From assembly GCA_036403155.1 (NCBI GenBank), contig DASWRM010000015.1, positions 1 through 45,682 of the forward strand: a stretch of DNA of 45,682 nucleotides. The letters are read 5' to 3'. Below are positions 22,955-30,646 of this stretch, one piece after another; position 1 is the first letter of the stretch; every line of letters begins with the position of its first letter. The position numbers and the translations under genes are program-made. The DNA comes from Gaiellales bacterium. Lineage in GTDB: Bacteria > Actinomycetota > Thermoleophilia > Gaiellales > JAICJC01. A model generated the notes under the pieces. The model was given only the letters and a program-made list of their open reading frames with translations, was not told where the DNA came from and did no database searches.

Positions 22955-25177
22955 ATGTCTCACGCACCACACCACCACAACCTCGCGGCTCGCATGGGCC
23001 GCTGGAGCGCCGGCCACTGGAAGACCGCCACGTTTGGCTGGCTCGGCCTGGTCGTCGTCGCGTTCGCGATCGGCGGCCTGATCGGCACGAAGACGGTCGA
23101 CCCGAACACGTCGGGGCCCGGGGAGTCGGGCCGCATGGACAGGATCCTCGCCTCCAGCTTCAAGCACCCGGCGGCGGAGAGCGTGCTGATCGAGAGCCGG
23201 TCCCTGAAAGCCGGCTCGCCGGCCTTCGACTCGGCGGTCAAGGATGTGCTGAAGCGCGTGTCGGCCGTCGCGGTCGTCCAGAACGTCCGCTCGCCGATTG
23301 AGGCTCGGCATGCCGGTCAGATCTCGAAGGACGGGCATGCTGCGCTCGTCGAGTTCGAGATACGAGGCGACAAGGTCACGGCCGGCGACAGGATCGATCC
23401 GCTGCTGACCGCAGTCGACGATGCCCAACGGTCCCATCCCGGCTTCTTCATCGGCGAGTTCGGCGATGCCAGCTCCGTCAAGGCCGTCGACACGGCGTTC
23501 GCCGACGACCTGAAGAGTGCGGGTGTGTTCTCCATCCCGCTGACGTTGATCATTCTCGTGATTGCGTTCGGGGCGCTGGTGGCAGCCGGAATCCCGCTGC
23601 TGCTTGCCCTGACGGCCGTGTTCGCAACGTTCGGCCTGGTCGCCCTGCCAAGCCACCTGCTGGCGATCGACCCTGCCGCGTCGGCCGTGGTGCTGCTGAT
23701 CGGGCTTGCCGTCGGCGTCGACTACTCGATGTTCTACCTGCGCCGTGAACGTGAGGAGCGCGCCGCCGGCCGCAGCCAGCGCGCCGCGCTCGAGGCCGCC
23801 GCGGCGACCTCGGGGCGGTCGGTGCTGATCTCCGGCCTGACCGTGATGGTGGCGATGGCCGGCATGTTCCTCACCGGCGATGCCGACTTCGCGTCGTTCG
23901 GGATGGCCACCATGATCGTGGTCGCGATGGCGATGCTGGGCTCGTTGACCGTGCTGCCGGCGGTGCTCTCGAAGCTCGGCGATCGGGTCGACCGGCTGCG
24001 GGTTCCGCTCGTCGGCCGGCTGCGCCGCGACGACGGCGAAGGCCGCCTCTGGGGCGCGTTGATCGAACGCGTCCTTCGACATCCGCTGCTCTCCGCCATG
24101 CTCGCGGGCGGAGCGCTGGTGGCGCTTGCCATCCCGGCCACCCAGCTGCGCATGGCAACACCCGGGCCTGACACCTTCCCGAAGTCGCTGGCCGTCGTCA
24201 AGACCTATGACCGCATGCAGCGAGCCTTCCCCGGGAGCGCGCTCCCGGCAAGCGTGGTCGTCAAGGCGCCCAACGTGAACGCGCCGGCGGTCAAGCGCGC
24301 CATCGCAGAGCTGGAGCGCAGAGCCCTTGCCACCGGTCGGATCGAACGGCCGATCACGGTTGCCATCAATCGCGACGCAACGGTTGCCAACATCACCGTG
24401 CCGATCAAGGGCACGGGCAGCGACGCCGAGTCCAACGCGGCGGTCGACGTCCTGCGAAGCACGGTCGTCCCCGAGACCGTCGGGGCACTGCCAACCATCC
24501 AGGAGGCGGGCGTCACCGGCGTGACGGCCGAATGGAACGATTCGCTGGACGAGCTCGAGTCGAAGTTGCCGCTGGTCATCGGCTTCGTGCTGGTGTTCGC
24601 GTTCGTGCTGATGCTGGTCGCGTTCCGGTCGATCGTCGTCGCGATCAAGGCGATCGTGCTGAACCTGCTGTCGGTGGCCGCCGCATACGGCGTCCTGGTG
24701 CTGGTGTTCCAGCACGGCGTCGGCAAGGGCCTGCTCGGCTTCAACTCGACGGACGGCGTGGCGCCCGTCGTGCCGATGCTCCTGTTCGTGATCCTGTTCG
24801 GGCTGTCCATGGACTACCACGTCTTCATCATCAGCCGGATCCGCGAGACGTACGACTCCGGAGCGTCGATGGACGACGCGATCGTCCACGGGATCAAATC
24901 CACGGCGGGGGTCGTCACGAGCGCTGCGATCGTCATGGTCGCTGTCTTCTCGATCTTCGCGACCCTCTCGATGCTCATGTTCAAGCAGTTCGGCGTAGGG
25001 CTCGCAGCGGCGGTCCTCCTGGACGCGACGCTCGTGCGCGGGGTGCTGCTTCCGGCGACCATGCAGCTGCTGGGCGACCGCAACTGGTACCTCCCTCGGT
25101 GGCTGCAATGGCTGCCGCACCTCGAGTCCGAGCCGCCGGTCGACAGCGAGCCGGCCGCGGCCCCCGTCACAGCCTGA
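22955..25177 (+). CDS. MMPL-family (RND superfamily) transporter
   Basis: 740 residues from ATG 22955, with GGAAGGAAC upstream. Two repeats are visible. The first has a helix near residue 25, an extracellular domain, then helices with LIGLAVGVDYSMFYLRRERE (about 250). The second has VIGFVLVFAFVLMLVAFRS and LLFVILFGLSMDYHVFIISRIRE (about 610). The GxxxDY motif in both halves is the proton-relay signature of MMPL proteins. Such transporters export lipids, or drugs and metals in some actinobacteria; the substrate cannot be read. It is followed by a strong hairpin and then by a DUF4389 gene. Confidence 0.92.
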   Translation: MSHAPHHHNLAARMGRWSAGHWKTATFGWLGLVVVAFAIGGLIGTKTVDPNTSGPGESGRMDRILASSFKHPAAESVLIESRSLKAGSPAFDSAVKDVLKRVSAVAVVQNVRSPIEARHAGQISKDGHAALVEFEIRGDKVTAGDRIDPLLTAVDDAQRSHPGFFIGEFGDASSVKAVDTAFADDLKSAGVFSIPLTLIILVIAFGALVAAGIPLLLALTAVFATFGLVALPSHLLAIDPAASAVVLLIGLAVGVDYSMFYLRREREERAAGRSQRAALEAAAATSGRSVLISGLTVMVAMAGMFLTGDADFASFGMATMIVVAMAMLGSLTVLPAVLSKLGDRVDRLRVPLVGRLRRDDGEGRLWGALIERVLRHPLLSAMLAGGALVALAIPATQLRMATPGPDTFPKSLAVVKTYDRMQRAFPGSALPASVVVKAPNVNAPAVKRAIAELERRALATGRIERPITVAINRDATVANITVPIKGTGSDAESNAAVDVLRSTVVPETVGALPTIQEAGVTGVTAEWNDSLDELESKLPLVIGFVLVFAFVLMLVAFRSIVVAIKAIVLNLLSVAAAYGVLVLVFQHGVGKGLLGFNSTDGVAPVVPMLLFVILFGLSMDYHVFIISRIRETYDSGASMDDAIVHGIKSTAGVVTSAAIVMVAVFSIFATLSMLMFKQFGVGLAAAVLLDATLVRGVLLPATMQLLGDRNWYLPRWLQWLPHLESEPPVDSEPAAAPVTA

Positions 25178-25214
25178 CCGTGTCGACGTGATCCCCGTCC
25201 GTTGAGGGGGTGCA

Positions 25215-25254
25215 GCCCTCCTGGGTCGCGAGCGCCGACGCGACCCGGGAGGGC
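25215..25254 (+). terminator. hairpin after the MMPL gene
   Basis: A 15-base stem with one mismatch (GCCCTCCTGGGTCGC against GCGACCCGGGAGGGC) and a 10-base loop begins 37 bases after the MMPL stop. There is no T-tract. It may terminate or attenuate transcription into the DUF4389 gene. Confidence 0.55.
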
Positions 25255-25442
25255 TCAAACCGCTGCGGCACCTACCGTTGGCGGATGCTGCCCTCCCTCG
25301 GCCCGGGGGCTAGCCCCAGTGTGCCTGGTCCGGCATCCCTGTACGGTGATGCACGCACCGACTGCGCGGCCCTCTCGGTCCGTCCGAGACGCCGGTTCGC
25401 AGCCGCACGCGTAGCCCGGATCATCAACGGAAAGGTTCCACA

Positions 25443-26150
25443 ATGGAAACGACCACGGCCGGCTATCCGCTACGACTCAGAGGCGAACTGGCGCCGAAGC
25501 TCAGCCGCGGGCTGTGGCTGGTCAAGTGGCTGCTGCTGATTCCGCACCTGATCGTTCTGTTCGTGCTTGGCATCGGGTTCGTCGCCGTGACGGTTGGCGC
25601 GTTCTTTGCGATCCTGGTGACGGGTCGCTACCCGCGGCGGCTGTTCGATTTCAACGTCGGCGTGTTGCGTTGGTCGTGGCGGGTGGGCTACTACGGCTAT
25701 TCCGCGCTGGGCACCGACGTCTATCCGCCGTTCACCCTCAAGGATGTGGTCGACTACCCGGCCCGCCTGGAGGTCGACTACCCGGAGTCGCTGTCGCGCG
25801 GTCTGGTGCTCGTCAAGTGGTGGCTGCTCGCACTGCCGCACTACCTGGTGGTCGCTGTCTTCGCCGGCGGCGCCTGGGAGGCGTGGACGGGTACCGGCAG
25901 CACGTGGCTGTGGACATCGGGCGGCCTGATCGGCCTGCTCGTCTGCTTCGCAGGCGTCATGCTGCTGTTCGCCGGCCGCTACCCGCGGTCGATCTACGAC
26001 TTCGTCCTGGGCATGAATCGCTGGGTCTTCCGCGTCGCCGCATACGCGACGCTGATGACCGACGAGTACCCGCCATTCCGGCTGGACATGGGCGACGAGG
26101 AGCCGATCGCGGACACCCCGGTGGCAACGCCGGCACCGACTCCATCCTGA
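25443..26150 (+). CDS. DUF4389 domain membrane protein
   Basis: 235 residues from ATG 25443, preceded by GGAAAGG. It contains two similar halves, each beginning LSRGL-x-L-V-K-W and followed by a helix pair, a GRYPR turn and a W-x-x-R-V-x-x-Y block. The halves end LGTDVYPPF and LMTDEYPPFRLDMG. DUF4389 domains have no assigned biochemical function. A paralogue ends at the left edge of the window (1-125). Here the gene follows an MMPL transporter and is closed by a strong hairpin, so it may be co-transcribed with the transporter through the weak terminator at 25215. Confidence 0.88.
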   Translation: METTTAGYPLRLRGELAPKLSRGLWLVKWLLLIPHLIVLFVLGIGFVAVTVGAFFAILVTGRYPRRLFDFNVGVLRWSWRVGYYGYSALGTDVYPPFTLKDVVDYPARLEVDYPESLSRGLVLVKWWLLALPHYLVVAVFAGGAWEAWTGTGSTWLWTSGGLIGLLVCFAGVMLLFAGRYPRSIYDFVLGMNRWVFRVAAYATLMTDEYPPFRLDMGDEEPIADTPVATPAPTPS

Positions 26151-26165
26151 CCGCACACCGGTTCG

Positions 26166-26202
26166 GCCACGTGGGGGGACGACCGCCGTCCCCCCACGTG
26201 GC
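26166..26202 (+). terminator. terminator-like hairpin after the DUF4389 gene
   Basis: A perfect 16-base stem (GCCACGTGGGGGGACG and its complement) with a 5-base loop starts 15 bases after the stop codon. It has no clear T-tract, as usual for high-GC actinobacteria. Confidence 0.75.
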
Positions 26203-26225
26203 GTAACGACACGGCGCGGGAATAC

Positions 26226-26254
26226 TTGCAATAACGAAGAACACATGATACCTT
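26226..26254 (+). promoter_or_regulatory. possible promoter of the 31-residue peptide gene
   Basis: TTGCAA (26226-26231), a 17-base spacer and TACCTT (26249-26254) are acceptable -35/-10 boxes. They sit in a locally AT-richer stretch, 42 bases before the peptide ATG. Confidence 0.4.
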
Positions 26255-26296
26255 CGCCTCGTACCGTTCACGCACCACGACCGAAAGGAGCGCAAC

Positions 26297-26392
26297 ATGT
26301 CGAAGAACATCACGTCGACGCCGGTGTCTGCCCTTTCGGCGTGGAACCCGGCGAGCTCCGGGAACGCGTCGACGTACACCATCGTCGCGTAA
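26297..26392 (+). CDS. 31-residue orphan peptide
   Basis: A short open frame with an excellent ribosome binding site (GAAAGGAGCGCAAC before ATG 26297) and 28 of 30 sense codons ending in G or C. The peptide begins MSKNITSTPVSAL and ends STYTIVA. It is rich in Ser, Thr, Ala and Asn, with one Trp, one Tyr and no Cys. It is bracketed by the DUF4389 terminator upstream and a short hairpin downstream (26432-26447). No modification enzyme, protease or exporter is adjacent, so a RiPP precursor is only one possibility; a small regulatory or structural peptide is another. I do not recognise a family. Confidence 0.5.
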   Translation: MSKNITSTPVSALSAWNPASSGNASTYTIVA

Positions 26393-26541
26393 CTGATTCG
26401 CGACAACCGCTACTGATCTGAACGCCTTCGCGCGACGCTTGCGTCGCACGTTGCGTCACATATGCACCTACGACTCACGAAACGTCAGTGGTCGGCGGCC
26501 GCATGCCTACGTATGTAACCCATGGCGGGAGGTGAATACAC

Positions 26542-26727
26542 ATGTATCTGGATAGCGATAGCCGACTGCGGCTTGGATGTGAACGGCAAGAGGTGCGATT
26601 GCGAGCCGCCGAGCGGCGACGGGTCCTCTGCGAGCTGACAAGGGAAGCCGAGCAGCAACCGCCCTCGCCGAGCCTGCTTCGGCGAGCGCTTCGACGGCAG
26701 GCGGCGATCCACGCGGGCGCACGATGA
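26542..26727 (+). CDS. 61-residue basic protein of unknown function
   Basis: ATG 26542 is preceded by GGGAGGTGA at good distance. The protein begins MYLDSDSRLRLGCERQE. It is mainly charged and helical, with alternating Arg/Glu that could form a short coiled coil (VRLRAAERRRVLCELTREAE). It has two Cys residues and no membrane segment. It converges with the CarH-type gene. No family is recognised; the ribosome binding site and position argue that it is real. Confidence 0.5.
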   Translation: MYLDSDSRLRLGCERQEVRLRAAERRRVLCELTREAEQQPPSPSLLRRALRRQAAIHAGAR

Positions 26728-26829
26728 GGGCTCCACGTGGGCCGCCGGGGAGACGGGCGGCGGCCGCCCTCAGCCGCCGCCCGGCCACGATCGCGCGCGC
26801 CCATCGTCGTGTGCGGTCGCGCACTGTCC

Positions 26830-27732
26830 TCACCGAATGTCCGCCGCGACCCGAGCGGCGGCAGTGACCGGATCCGCATCGAGCAGTATTGCGCCGAGCT
26901 CGTCGGCGATCCCGCGCGTCGCGCCTGTCCCGGCAACCGCCAGCGGCACCGATGTGGGTCGCGCCCCGCGGGCCAGCGCTCGCAGTCGGGACGACCTGGT
27001 CGCCGCCAGCACGATCAGGGTTGGGCTCAGTTCGGCTGCGGCATCGACCAGCGTCGACGGCGGCGTGTCCGCGCCCAGGTAGGTGATGCGCCAGCCGTGG
27101 GCCCGCAAGGCGATCCCAAAACAGATCAGGCCCAGGTCGTGAAGCTCGCCGCTCGGGCATGCCAGCACGACGCGTGGTCCTCCGCCACCGTCCCAGCCGC
27201 GGGCGAGACCAAGCAGGCGGCCGCGGATCACGCTGGTCGCGAAGTGCTCCTCCGCGATCGTCGCGCTCCCGTCCTGCCATCGCTCTCCGAGGTCGACGAG
27301 ATAGGGCACGACCACATCGGAGATGACCGTGGCGACACCCCAACTGGCGAGCAGCCTATCGAGAACGGCGTGGGCATCCGCATCATCGAACCGTGCGAGT
27401 GTGCGTGCGAGACGGGAGCGCTCCTCGTGCAACCCGTGCCCCATTTCGCCGGAAGCGGCGACCGGCGGCGCAGGCGCCTCCCCGGCCGGTGTGGAAAGCA
27501 CCGCCTCGGCCGCCTGCCGGGCCGAAACGCCGGAGCGGAGCAGCGCCTGCATCGCTCGCACGCGCCGCTCGTCGTCCGGTCCATAGAGCCGAAAACCGCC
27601 GGCAGTCCGCACCGGCGAGAGTAATCCGTAGCGCCGTTCCCACGCTCGCAGGAGGGTCGGAGACGCTCCCACGCGATGGCTGAGCTCGCCGATGCGTACC
27701 AGGAGCGCCGATTGCGGTGTGGGGGCTGCCAT
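26830..27732 (-). CDS. CarH/LitR-type B12-dependent photoreceptor repressor
   Basis: 300 residues from ATG 27732. Residues 13-80 form a MerR-type winged helix (LLRAWERRYGLL-SP-VRTAGGFRLY). Residues 100-180 form the four-helix cobalamin-capping domain with the CarH signature W-x9-E-H (W152, E162, H163). Residues 187-300 are the Rossmann B12-binding domain with E-x-H-x-x-G (E196, H198, G201), where H198 is the expected cobalt ligand in the light. CarH proteins bind DNA as adenosylcobalamin tetramers in the dark and release it on illumination. The gene is divergent from a secreted-protein gene across a 112-base region with matching operator repeats. A TATACT box 10 bases before the ATG implies an almost leaderless mRNA. 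Confidence 0.9.
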   Translation of the reverse strand: MAAPTPQSALLVRIGELSHRVGASPTLLRAWERRYGLLSPVRTAGGFRLYGPDDERRVRAMQALLRSGVSARQAAEAVLSTPAGEAPAPPVAASGEMGHGLHEERSRLARTLARFDDADAHAVLDRLLASWGVATVISDVVVPYLVDLGERWQDGSATIAEEHFATSVIRGRLLGLARGWDGGGGPRVVLACPSGELHDLGLICFGIALRAHGWRITYLGADTPPSTLVDAAAELSPTLIVLAATRSSRLRALARGARPTSVPLAVAGTGATRGIADELGAILLDADPVTAAARVAADIR

Positions 27733-27742
27733 CGCCGTGCAG

Positions 27743-27772
27743 AGTATACACACCTTGTACACACGCTTGACA
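27743..27772 (-). promoter_or_regulatory. promoter of the CarH-type gene
   Basis: On the minus strand, TGTCAA (27772-27767), an 18-base spacer and TATACT (27748-27743) form a promoter. The ATG is 10 bases downstream. It overlaps the operator repeats, which implies autorepression. Confidence 0.55.
27745..27772. promoter_or_regulatory. CarH-type operator, three boxes at 11-base spacing
   Basis: TATACA (27745-27750), TGTACA (27756-27761) and TTGACA (27767-27772) end in ACA at exact 11-base intervals on the + strand. CarH operators are described as tandem 11-bp repeats around a TnTACA core that overlap the -35 element of the target promoter. The third box here is also the -35 of the + strand promoter. 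Confidence 0.7.
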
Positions 27773-27795
27773 GGCCAGCACGGGCCGTGTACATT
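27767..27795 (+). promoter_or_regulatory. promoter of the secreted-protein gene
   Basis: A consensus -35 TTGACA (27767-27772), a 17-base spacer and TACATT (27790-27795) make one of the best sigma-70 promoters in the window. The operator boxes cover the -35, so bound CarH should block RNA polymerase. Confidence 0.65.
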
Positions 27796-27844
27796 CCCGC
27801 CGCTCGTGTCCACTGTCTGTCCAAAGTACAAGGAGGTTCCTCGT

Positions 27845-28453
27845 ATGACTTGCAAGCTTCGGTGGCTGGCGCCGTTCCTGGCGCTGGCCGCGATCGCGGT
27901 GGCCGGCCCGGCCGGTGCGGCCGCTGCCCCAACGGTGCGGCTGGACGGCGCCCGCACGACGCTGTGGACGAATCCCGCCACCACACAGGTGCTGCTCGCC
28001 AACAAGATCGTGCCCCTGCCGACCTGGGGTACCGGCGTCGACGTCAAGTGGACGTCCTCCGGCCCGACGATCGGCTACCGGTTCCCGATCTCCGGCGGAC
28101 ACGTCGACGCGGCCACGCTCGCAGGCCGGATCAACCACACCGGCGGGCTCAAGTTCGTCAACCTCGCCAACGGCAAGACCTTGTCACTGACGAGGTTCCG
28201 GATCGTCATCGACGGGCACCCGCGCCTGACCGCCATCGTCAACGGCGACCCGAAGGTGCGCGTGCCGATCCTCCGACTCGACCTGTCCCGGGCCGCAGTC
28301 TCCAAGCCGCTGCCCTACGTCAAGGTCGGCAACGTCGGCGCCTACCTCAACTCGACAGCCGCGGGCGCTCTCAACAACGCCCTGGGCGTCTCGTTCTTCG
28401 CCCCCAACATCAAGCTGGGCACCGCGTACGTCAACGCGCACGTTGCCGGCTGA
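27845..28453 (+). CDS. secreted protein under predicted CarH control
   Basis: 202 residues from ATG 27845, preceded by AAGGAGG. Residues 1-30 are a clear Sec signal peptide (basic start, LAPFLALAAIAVAG core, Ala-rich cleavage region). The mature part has a beta-rich pattern, with TVRLDGARTTLWTNPATTQV, a GYRFPISGGHVDAATLAG block, an NHTGGLKFVNLANGKTLSL block and a C-terminal FFAPNIKLGTAYVNAHVAG. I do not recognise a named family. The repeated G-G-x-V/L-x-F and hydrophobic strand spacing suggest an extracellular beta-sandwich. It is the only gene downstream of the operator on the + strand and ends at a strong bidirectional hairpin. A role in light or oxidative stress at the cell surface is inference. 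Confidence 0.8.
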   Translation: MTCKLRWLAPFLALAAIAVAGPAGAAAAPTVRLDGARTTLWTNPATTQVLLANKIVPLPTWGTGVDVKWTSSGPTIGYRFPISGGHVDAATLAGRINHTGGLKFVNLANGKTLSLTRFRIVIDGHPRLTAIVNGDPKVRVPILRLDLSRAAVSKPLPYVKVGNVGAYLNSTAAGALNNALGVSFFAPNIKLGTAYVNAHVAG

Positions 28454-28463
28454 GCGATCCACC

Positions 28464-28499
28464 GCGGGTGCCTGCGACGCGACCGTCGCAGGCACCCGC
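28464..28499. terminator. bidirectional hairpin between convergent genes
   Basis: A perfect 16-base stem (GCGGGTGCCTGCGACG and its complement) with a CGAC loop begins 10 bases after the secreted-protein stop. It also lies 29 bases beyond the stop of the opposing cNMP gene. Confidence 0.8.
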
Positions 28500-28528
28500 T
28501 CAAGGCGTCCTACCGCCCCGGACGGGCC

Positions 28529-29524
28529 TCAGCCGTCGCCCTGCCGCCCGGCGGCCAGCTCCTCCATGGCGGATCGCTCGATCACGTCGGGGGGGATGAC
28601 CCCGACTCTGCACTTTGTGCGGGCTCGCAGCGTCGCCATGCGGGTGCCGTCGCCCAGCGCGGCTCCCTCGCCGAGGATGGCGCCCGGCCCGATCTCGGCC
28701 ACCTGCTCGCCGTCGACCTCGACGCTCATCACGCCGTCGAGCAGCAGGTACAACTCGTCGCCCGCCTCCCCCTGCTCGACCAGCGTCTCGCCCTCCTTCA
28801 CCGAGCGGCGCTCGAGCGTCACTCCGCGACTCATCATGGTGCGTGCCAGCTCGCGCTCAAGCGCACTCTCGGCGGCGGTCACCAATGCCTCGGACTCCTC
28901 GTCACCCCACGGGGTGTGGCCGCCGTGCGACTCGCGATACCACTTCTTGAAATCGATCGTTCCCGCCTTCTGGCAGACGGCGCCGCTCTCGTCGTAGATC
29001 CAGTGCCTCGGGAAGGGGCTCGCGCCGACGACCTCGTGCGTCGCGGTGCCATCGGCGCTGATGGTGAGGGCGAGCGTCGTCCACGCCGTGGCCGAACTGA
29101 TGCGCATGAACGGCGGCCCGCTGACACGGCGCGGAGCGGGGAACCCGGCGCGGCCGCCCACGGTCTGCACGAACCGGACGGAGTCCTCGCCGACCACCGG
29201 ATCGGGGCGCAACGTCTCGAACGCGATGCCCGCGACACGAATCTTGCCCGGCCCCACCTTGAAGGTGGTCGTACCGACCAGACCTTCGCCGCTGTGCCCG
29301 TGGGCCACGATCCGCCCATCCTCGACGTCGATCCAGGCGGCCAGGTGATTCGCCTCCCGGAACCGGTCTTCGTCGCGCAGCCGCTCCAGGTCGCCGGGCT
29401 CCAGGCGATCCGGCGGTGGCGGGTCGTAGTGCCCGATACCCAGCTCGAACGGGATCTTCGGCATCCCCTCGATCGCCGCCTCGGGAATCCACGAGATGGC
29501 GGTGACTGACGACTCGATCCGCAT
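28529..29524 (-). CDS. cyclic-nucleotide-binding-domain protein with unknown N-terminal domain
   Basis: 331 residues from ATG 29524, preceded by GAGAGGA. This site decides the start over an ATG further upstream at 29614. The C-terminal 100 residues are a CRP-like cNMP-binding barrel: LERRSVKEGETLVEQGEAGDE, LYLLLDGVMSVEVDG, then a GAILGEGAALGDGTRMATLRA block in the position of the phosphate-binding cassette. No helix-turn-helix follows, so it is not a CRP transcription factor. The first 220 residues (FELGIGHYDPPPPDRLEPGD, then FREANHLAAWIDVEDGRIV) form a domain I do not recognise. It is the third gene of the TetR operon, 64 bases after the SRPBCC gene. Confidence 0.8.
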   Translation of the reverse strand: MRIESSVTAISWIPEAAIEGMPKIPFELGIGHYDPPPPDRLEPGDLERLRDEDRFREANHLAAWIDVEDGRIVAHGHSGEGLVGTTTFKVGPGKIRVAGIAFETLRPDPVVGEDSVRFVQTVGGRAGFPAPRRVSGPPFMRISSATAWTTLALTISADGTATHEVVGASPFPRHWIYDESGAVCQKAGTIDFKKWYRESHGGHTPWGDEESEALVTAAESALERELARTMMSRGVTLERRSVKEGETLVEQGEAGDELYLLLDGVMSVEVDGEQVAEIGPGAILGEGAALGDGTRMATLRARTKCRVGVIPPDVIERSAMEELAAGRQGDG

Positions 29525-29588
29525 GGCGTCCTCTCTGTCGACCGGACGACTGTAAACCATCGTCTCGTCGCTGTCACGGCACGGTGCG

Positions 29589-30041
29589 TCAACCTCTGCC
29601 ATCGTGCGCCTCATCGCCGCGTTCCACTCGCTGCTTCAGCGCCGCGTTCATCTGCTCGAAGCCGGCCTGTGTCTTTCGGATCGTCGAGCGGATCAGCGGG
29701 ACGAGCAGGCCGCTGAACGTCTCCTCCTGGATCAGGCGGGTGCCCTCATCCGTCGGTTCCAGGCGAAAGACATGCTCTCCATCGACGATGCGGGGGAGGA
29801 GGAAGCGGCCGAGCCATCGCAGCTCGTCCTCGGAGCGCACGGTGAGCAGGGTCGGGGTGAAGGACAGTGGCCGGGCGTCGGGAGGCTCGATGCGCACGCT
29901 GAGCTTCTGACCTGGCTCCAGCGCGCCGCTGATGTGGGTGATGAAGGGGTTCCATCGCTCATACGAGGCGAAGTCCGTGAGAGCGCCCCACACGTCGCTG
30001 GGGCTGGCGGCAATGTCGGTTGTTGAGCGGATGGTCGTCAT
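29589..30041 (-). CDS. SRPBCC-family protein
   Basis: 150 residues from ATG 30041, preceded by GAAGGAG. The opening TDIAASPSDVWGALTDFASY, then RWNPFITHISGALEPGQKL, is the standard polyketide-cyclase-2/SRPBCC pattern. It continues with LSFTPTLLTVRSEDELRWLG and a LIQEETFSGLLVPL strand. The fold is a single ligand-binding helix-grip domain. Its ATG overlaps the TetR stop by four bases, so it is co-translated with its likely regulator; its ligand may be related to the TetR inducer. Confidence 0.88.
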   Translation of the reverse strand: MTTIRSTTDIAASPSDVWGALTDFASYERWNPFITHISGALEPGQKLSVRIEPPDARPLSFTPTLLTVRSEDELRWLGRFLLPRIVDGEHVFRLEPTDEGTRLIQEETFSGLLVPLIRSTIRKTQAGFEQMNAALKQRVERGDEAHDGRG

Positions 30042-30601
30042 GATCGGTTGCTCCTTCGGGTTGGTGTGGGGGCCGGGCGGAATGCGTCGATCCCTTCGCG
30101 CCACGCGGCCTCGATGTCGGCATCCGGCGGGAAGCGGTTGGTGAGCTCGAGGAGCGCCATCCCGTGGGCGAACGCCCACGCGGCGCGAGCTCGATTGAGG
30201 TCGCCGCCGACCGCGTCGACGAGGGGCCTGCCCGCCCGATCCTCGACTCCGGGCGCCAGCAGATCCCGTTGCAGCTCCCGGCCGGTCATCAGCCGGTAGA
30301 GATGCGGGTGTTCCATGGCGAACCCGCGATAGGCCATCGAAAGAGCGGCGAGCGGGTCGTTCGAATCTCTGACCGCGGCCGTGAAGGCGACCGCCTGCTC
30401 CTCGAAGGCGGTCGAGATGATCGCAGCCTCGAGCGCTCGCTTGTCAGGGAAGTGCTTGTAGAGCGACGGCGCGCGGATTCCGACCTCGTCAGCGATGCGG
30501 CGCATGCTCACCGCCTCCAGGCCTTCCGCCTCGAGGACGCGGCGCGCTGCCGCGACGATCTGCAGGGCCCGCACGCTGCGCGGCCTCTGGACACTGTGCA
30601 T
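30038..30601 (-). CDS. TetR-family transcriptional regulator
   Basis: 187 residues. The N-terminal helix-turn-helix is RIADEVGIRAPSLYKHFPDK (35-54), preceded by IVAAARRVLEAEGLEAVSM. The C-terminal part fits the WHG/TetR_C type ligand domain (PLAALSMAYRGFAMEHPHLYRLMT). ATG 30601 has AAGGGG upstream. Two 17-base palindromes with a shared GCTAAC/GTTAGC core lie in its own promoter, so it should be autoregulated and control the SRPBCC and cNMP genes that follow. Confidence 0.9.
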   Translation of the reverse strand: MHSVQRPRSVRALQIVAAARRVLEAEGLEAVSMRRIADEVGIRAPSLYKHFPDKRALEAAIISTAFEEQAVAFTAAVRDSNDPLAALSMAYRGFAMEHPHLYRLMTGRELQRDLLAPGVEDRAGRPLVDAVGGDLNRARAAWAFAHGMALLELTNRFPPDADIEAAWREGIDAFRPAPTPTRRSNRS

Positions 30602-30629
30602 GATCGGCGTTCCCCTTCCTGGCTCGACA

Positions 30630-30646
30630 GGCTAACAGTGTTAGCC
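30630..30646. promoter_or_regulatory. TetR operator 1
   Basis: GGCTAACAGTGTTAGCC is a perfect palindrome (7-base arms, 3-base centre) covering the expected transcription start of the TetR operon. Confidence 0.75.

Noticed and set aside
22880-25258. 792-codon minus-strand open frame opposite the MMPL gene
   Set aside because: Low-complexity His/Arg/Asp/Gln sequence with no domain. The + strand frame has full MMPL motifs.
26507-27343. 278-codon minus-strand open frame near the CarH-type gene
   Set aside because: It overlaps the B12-binding domain in another frame and is Arg/Gly-rich without motifs.
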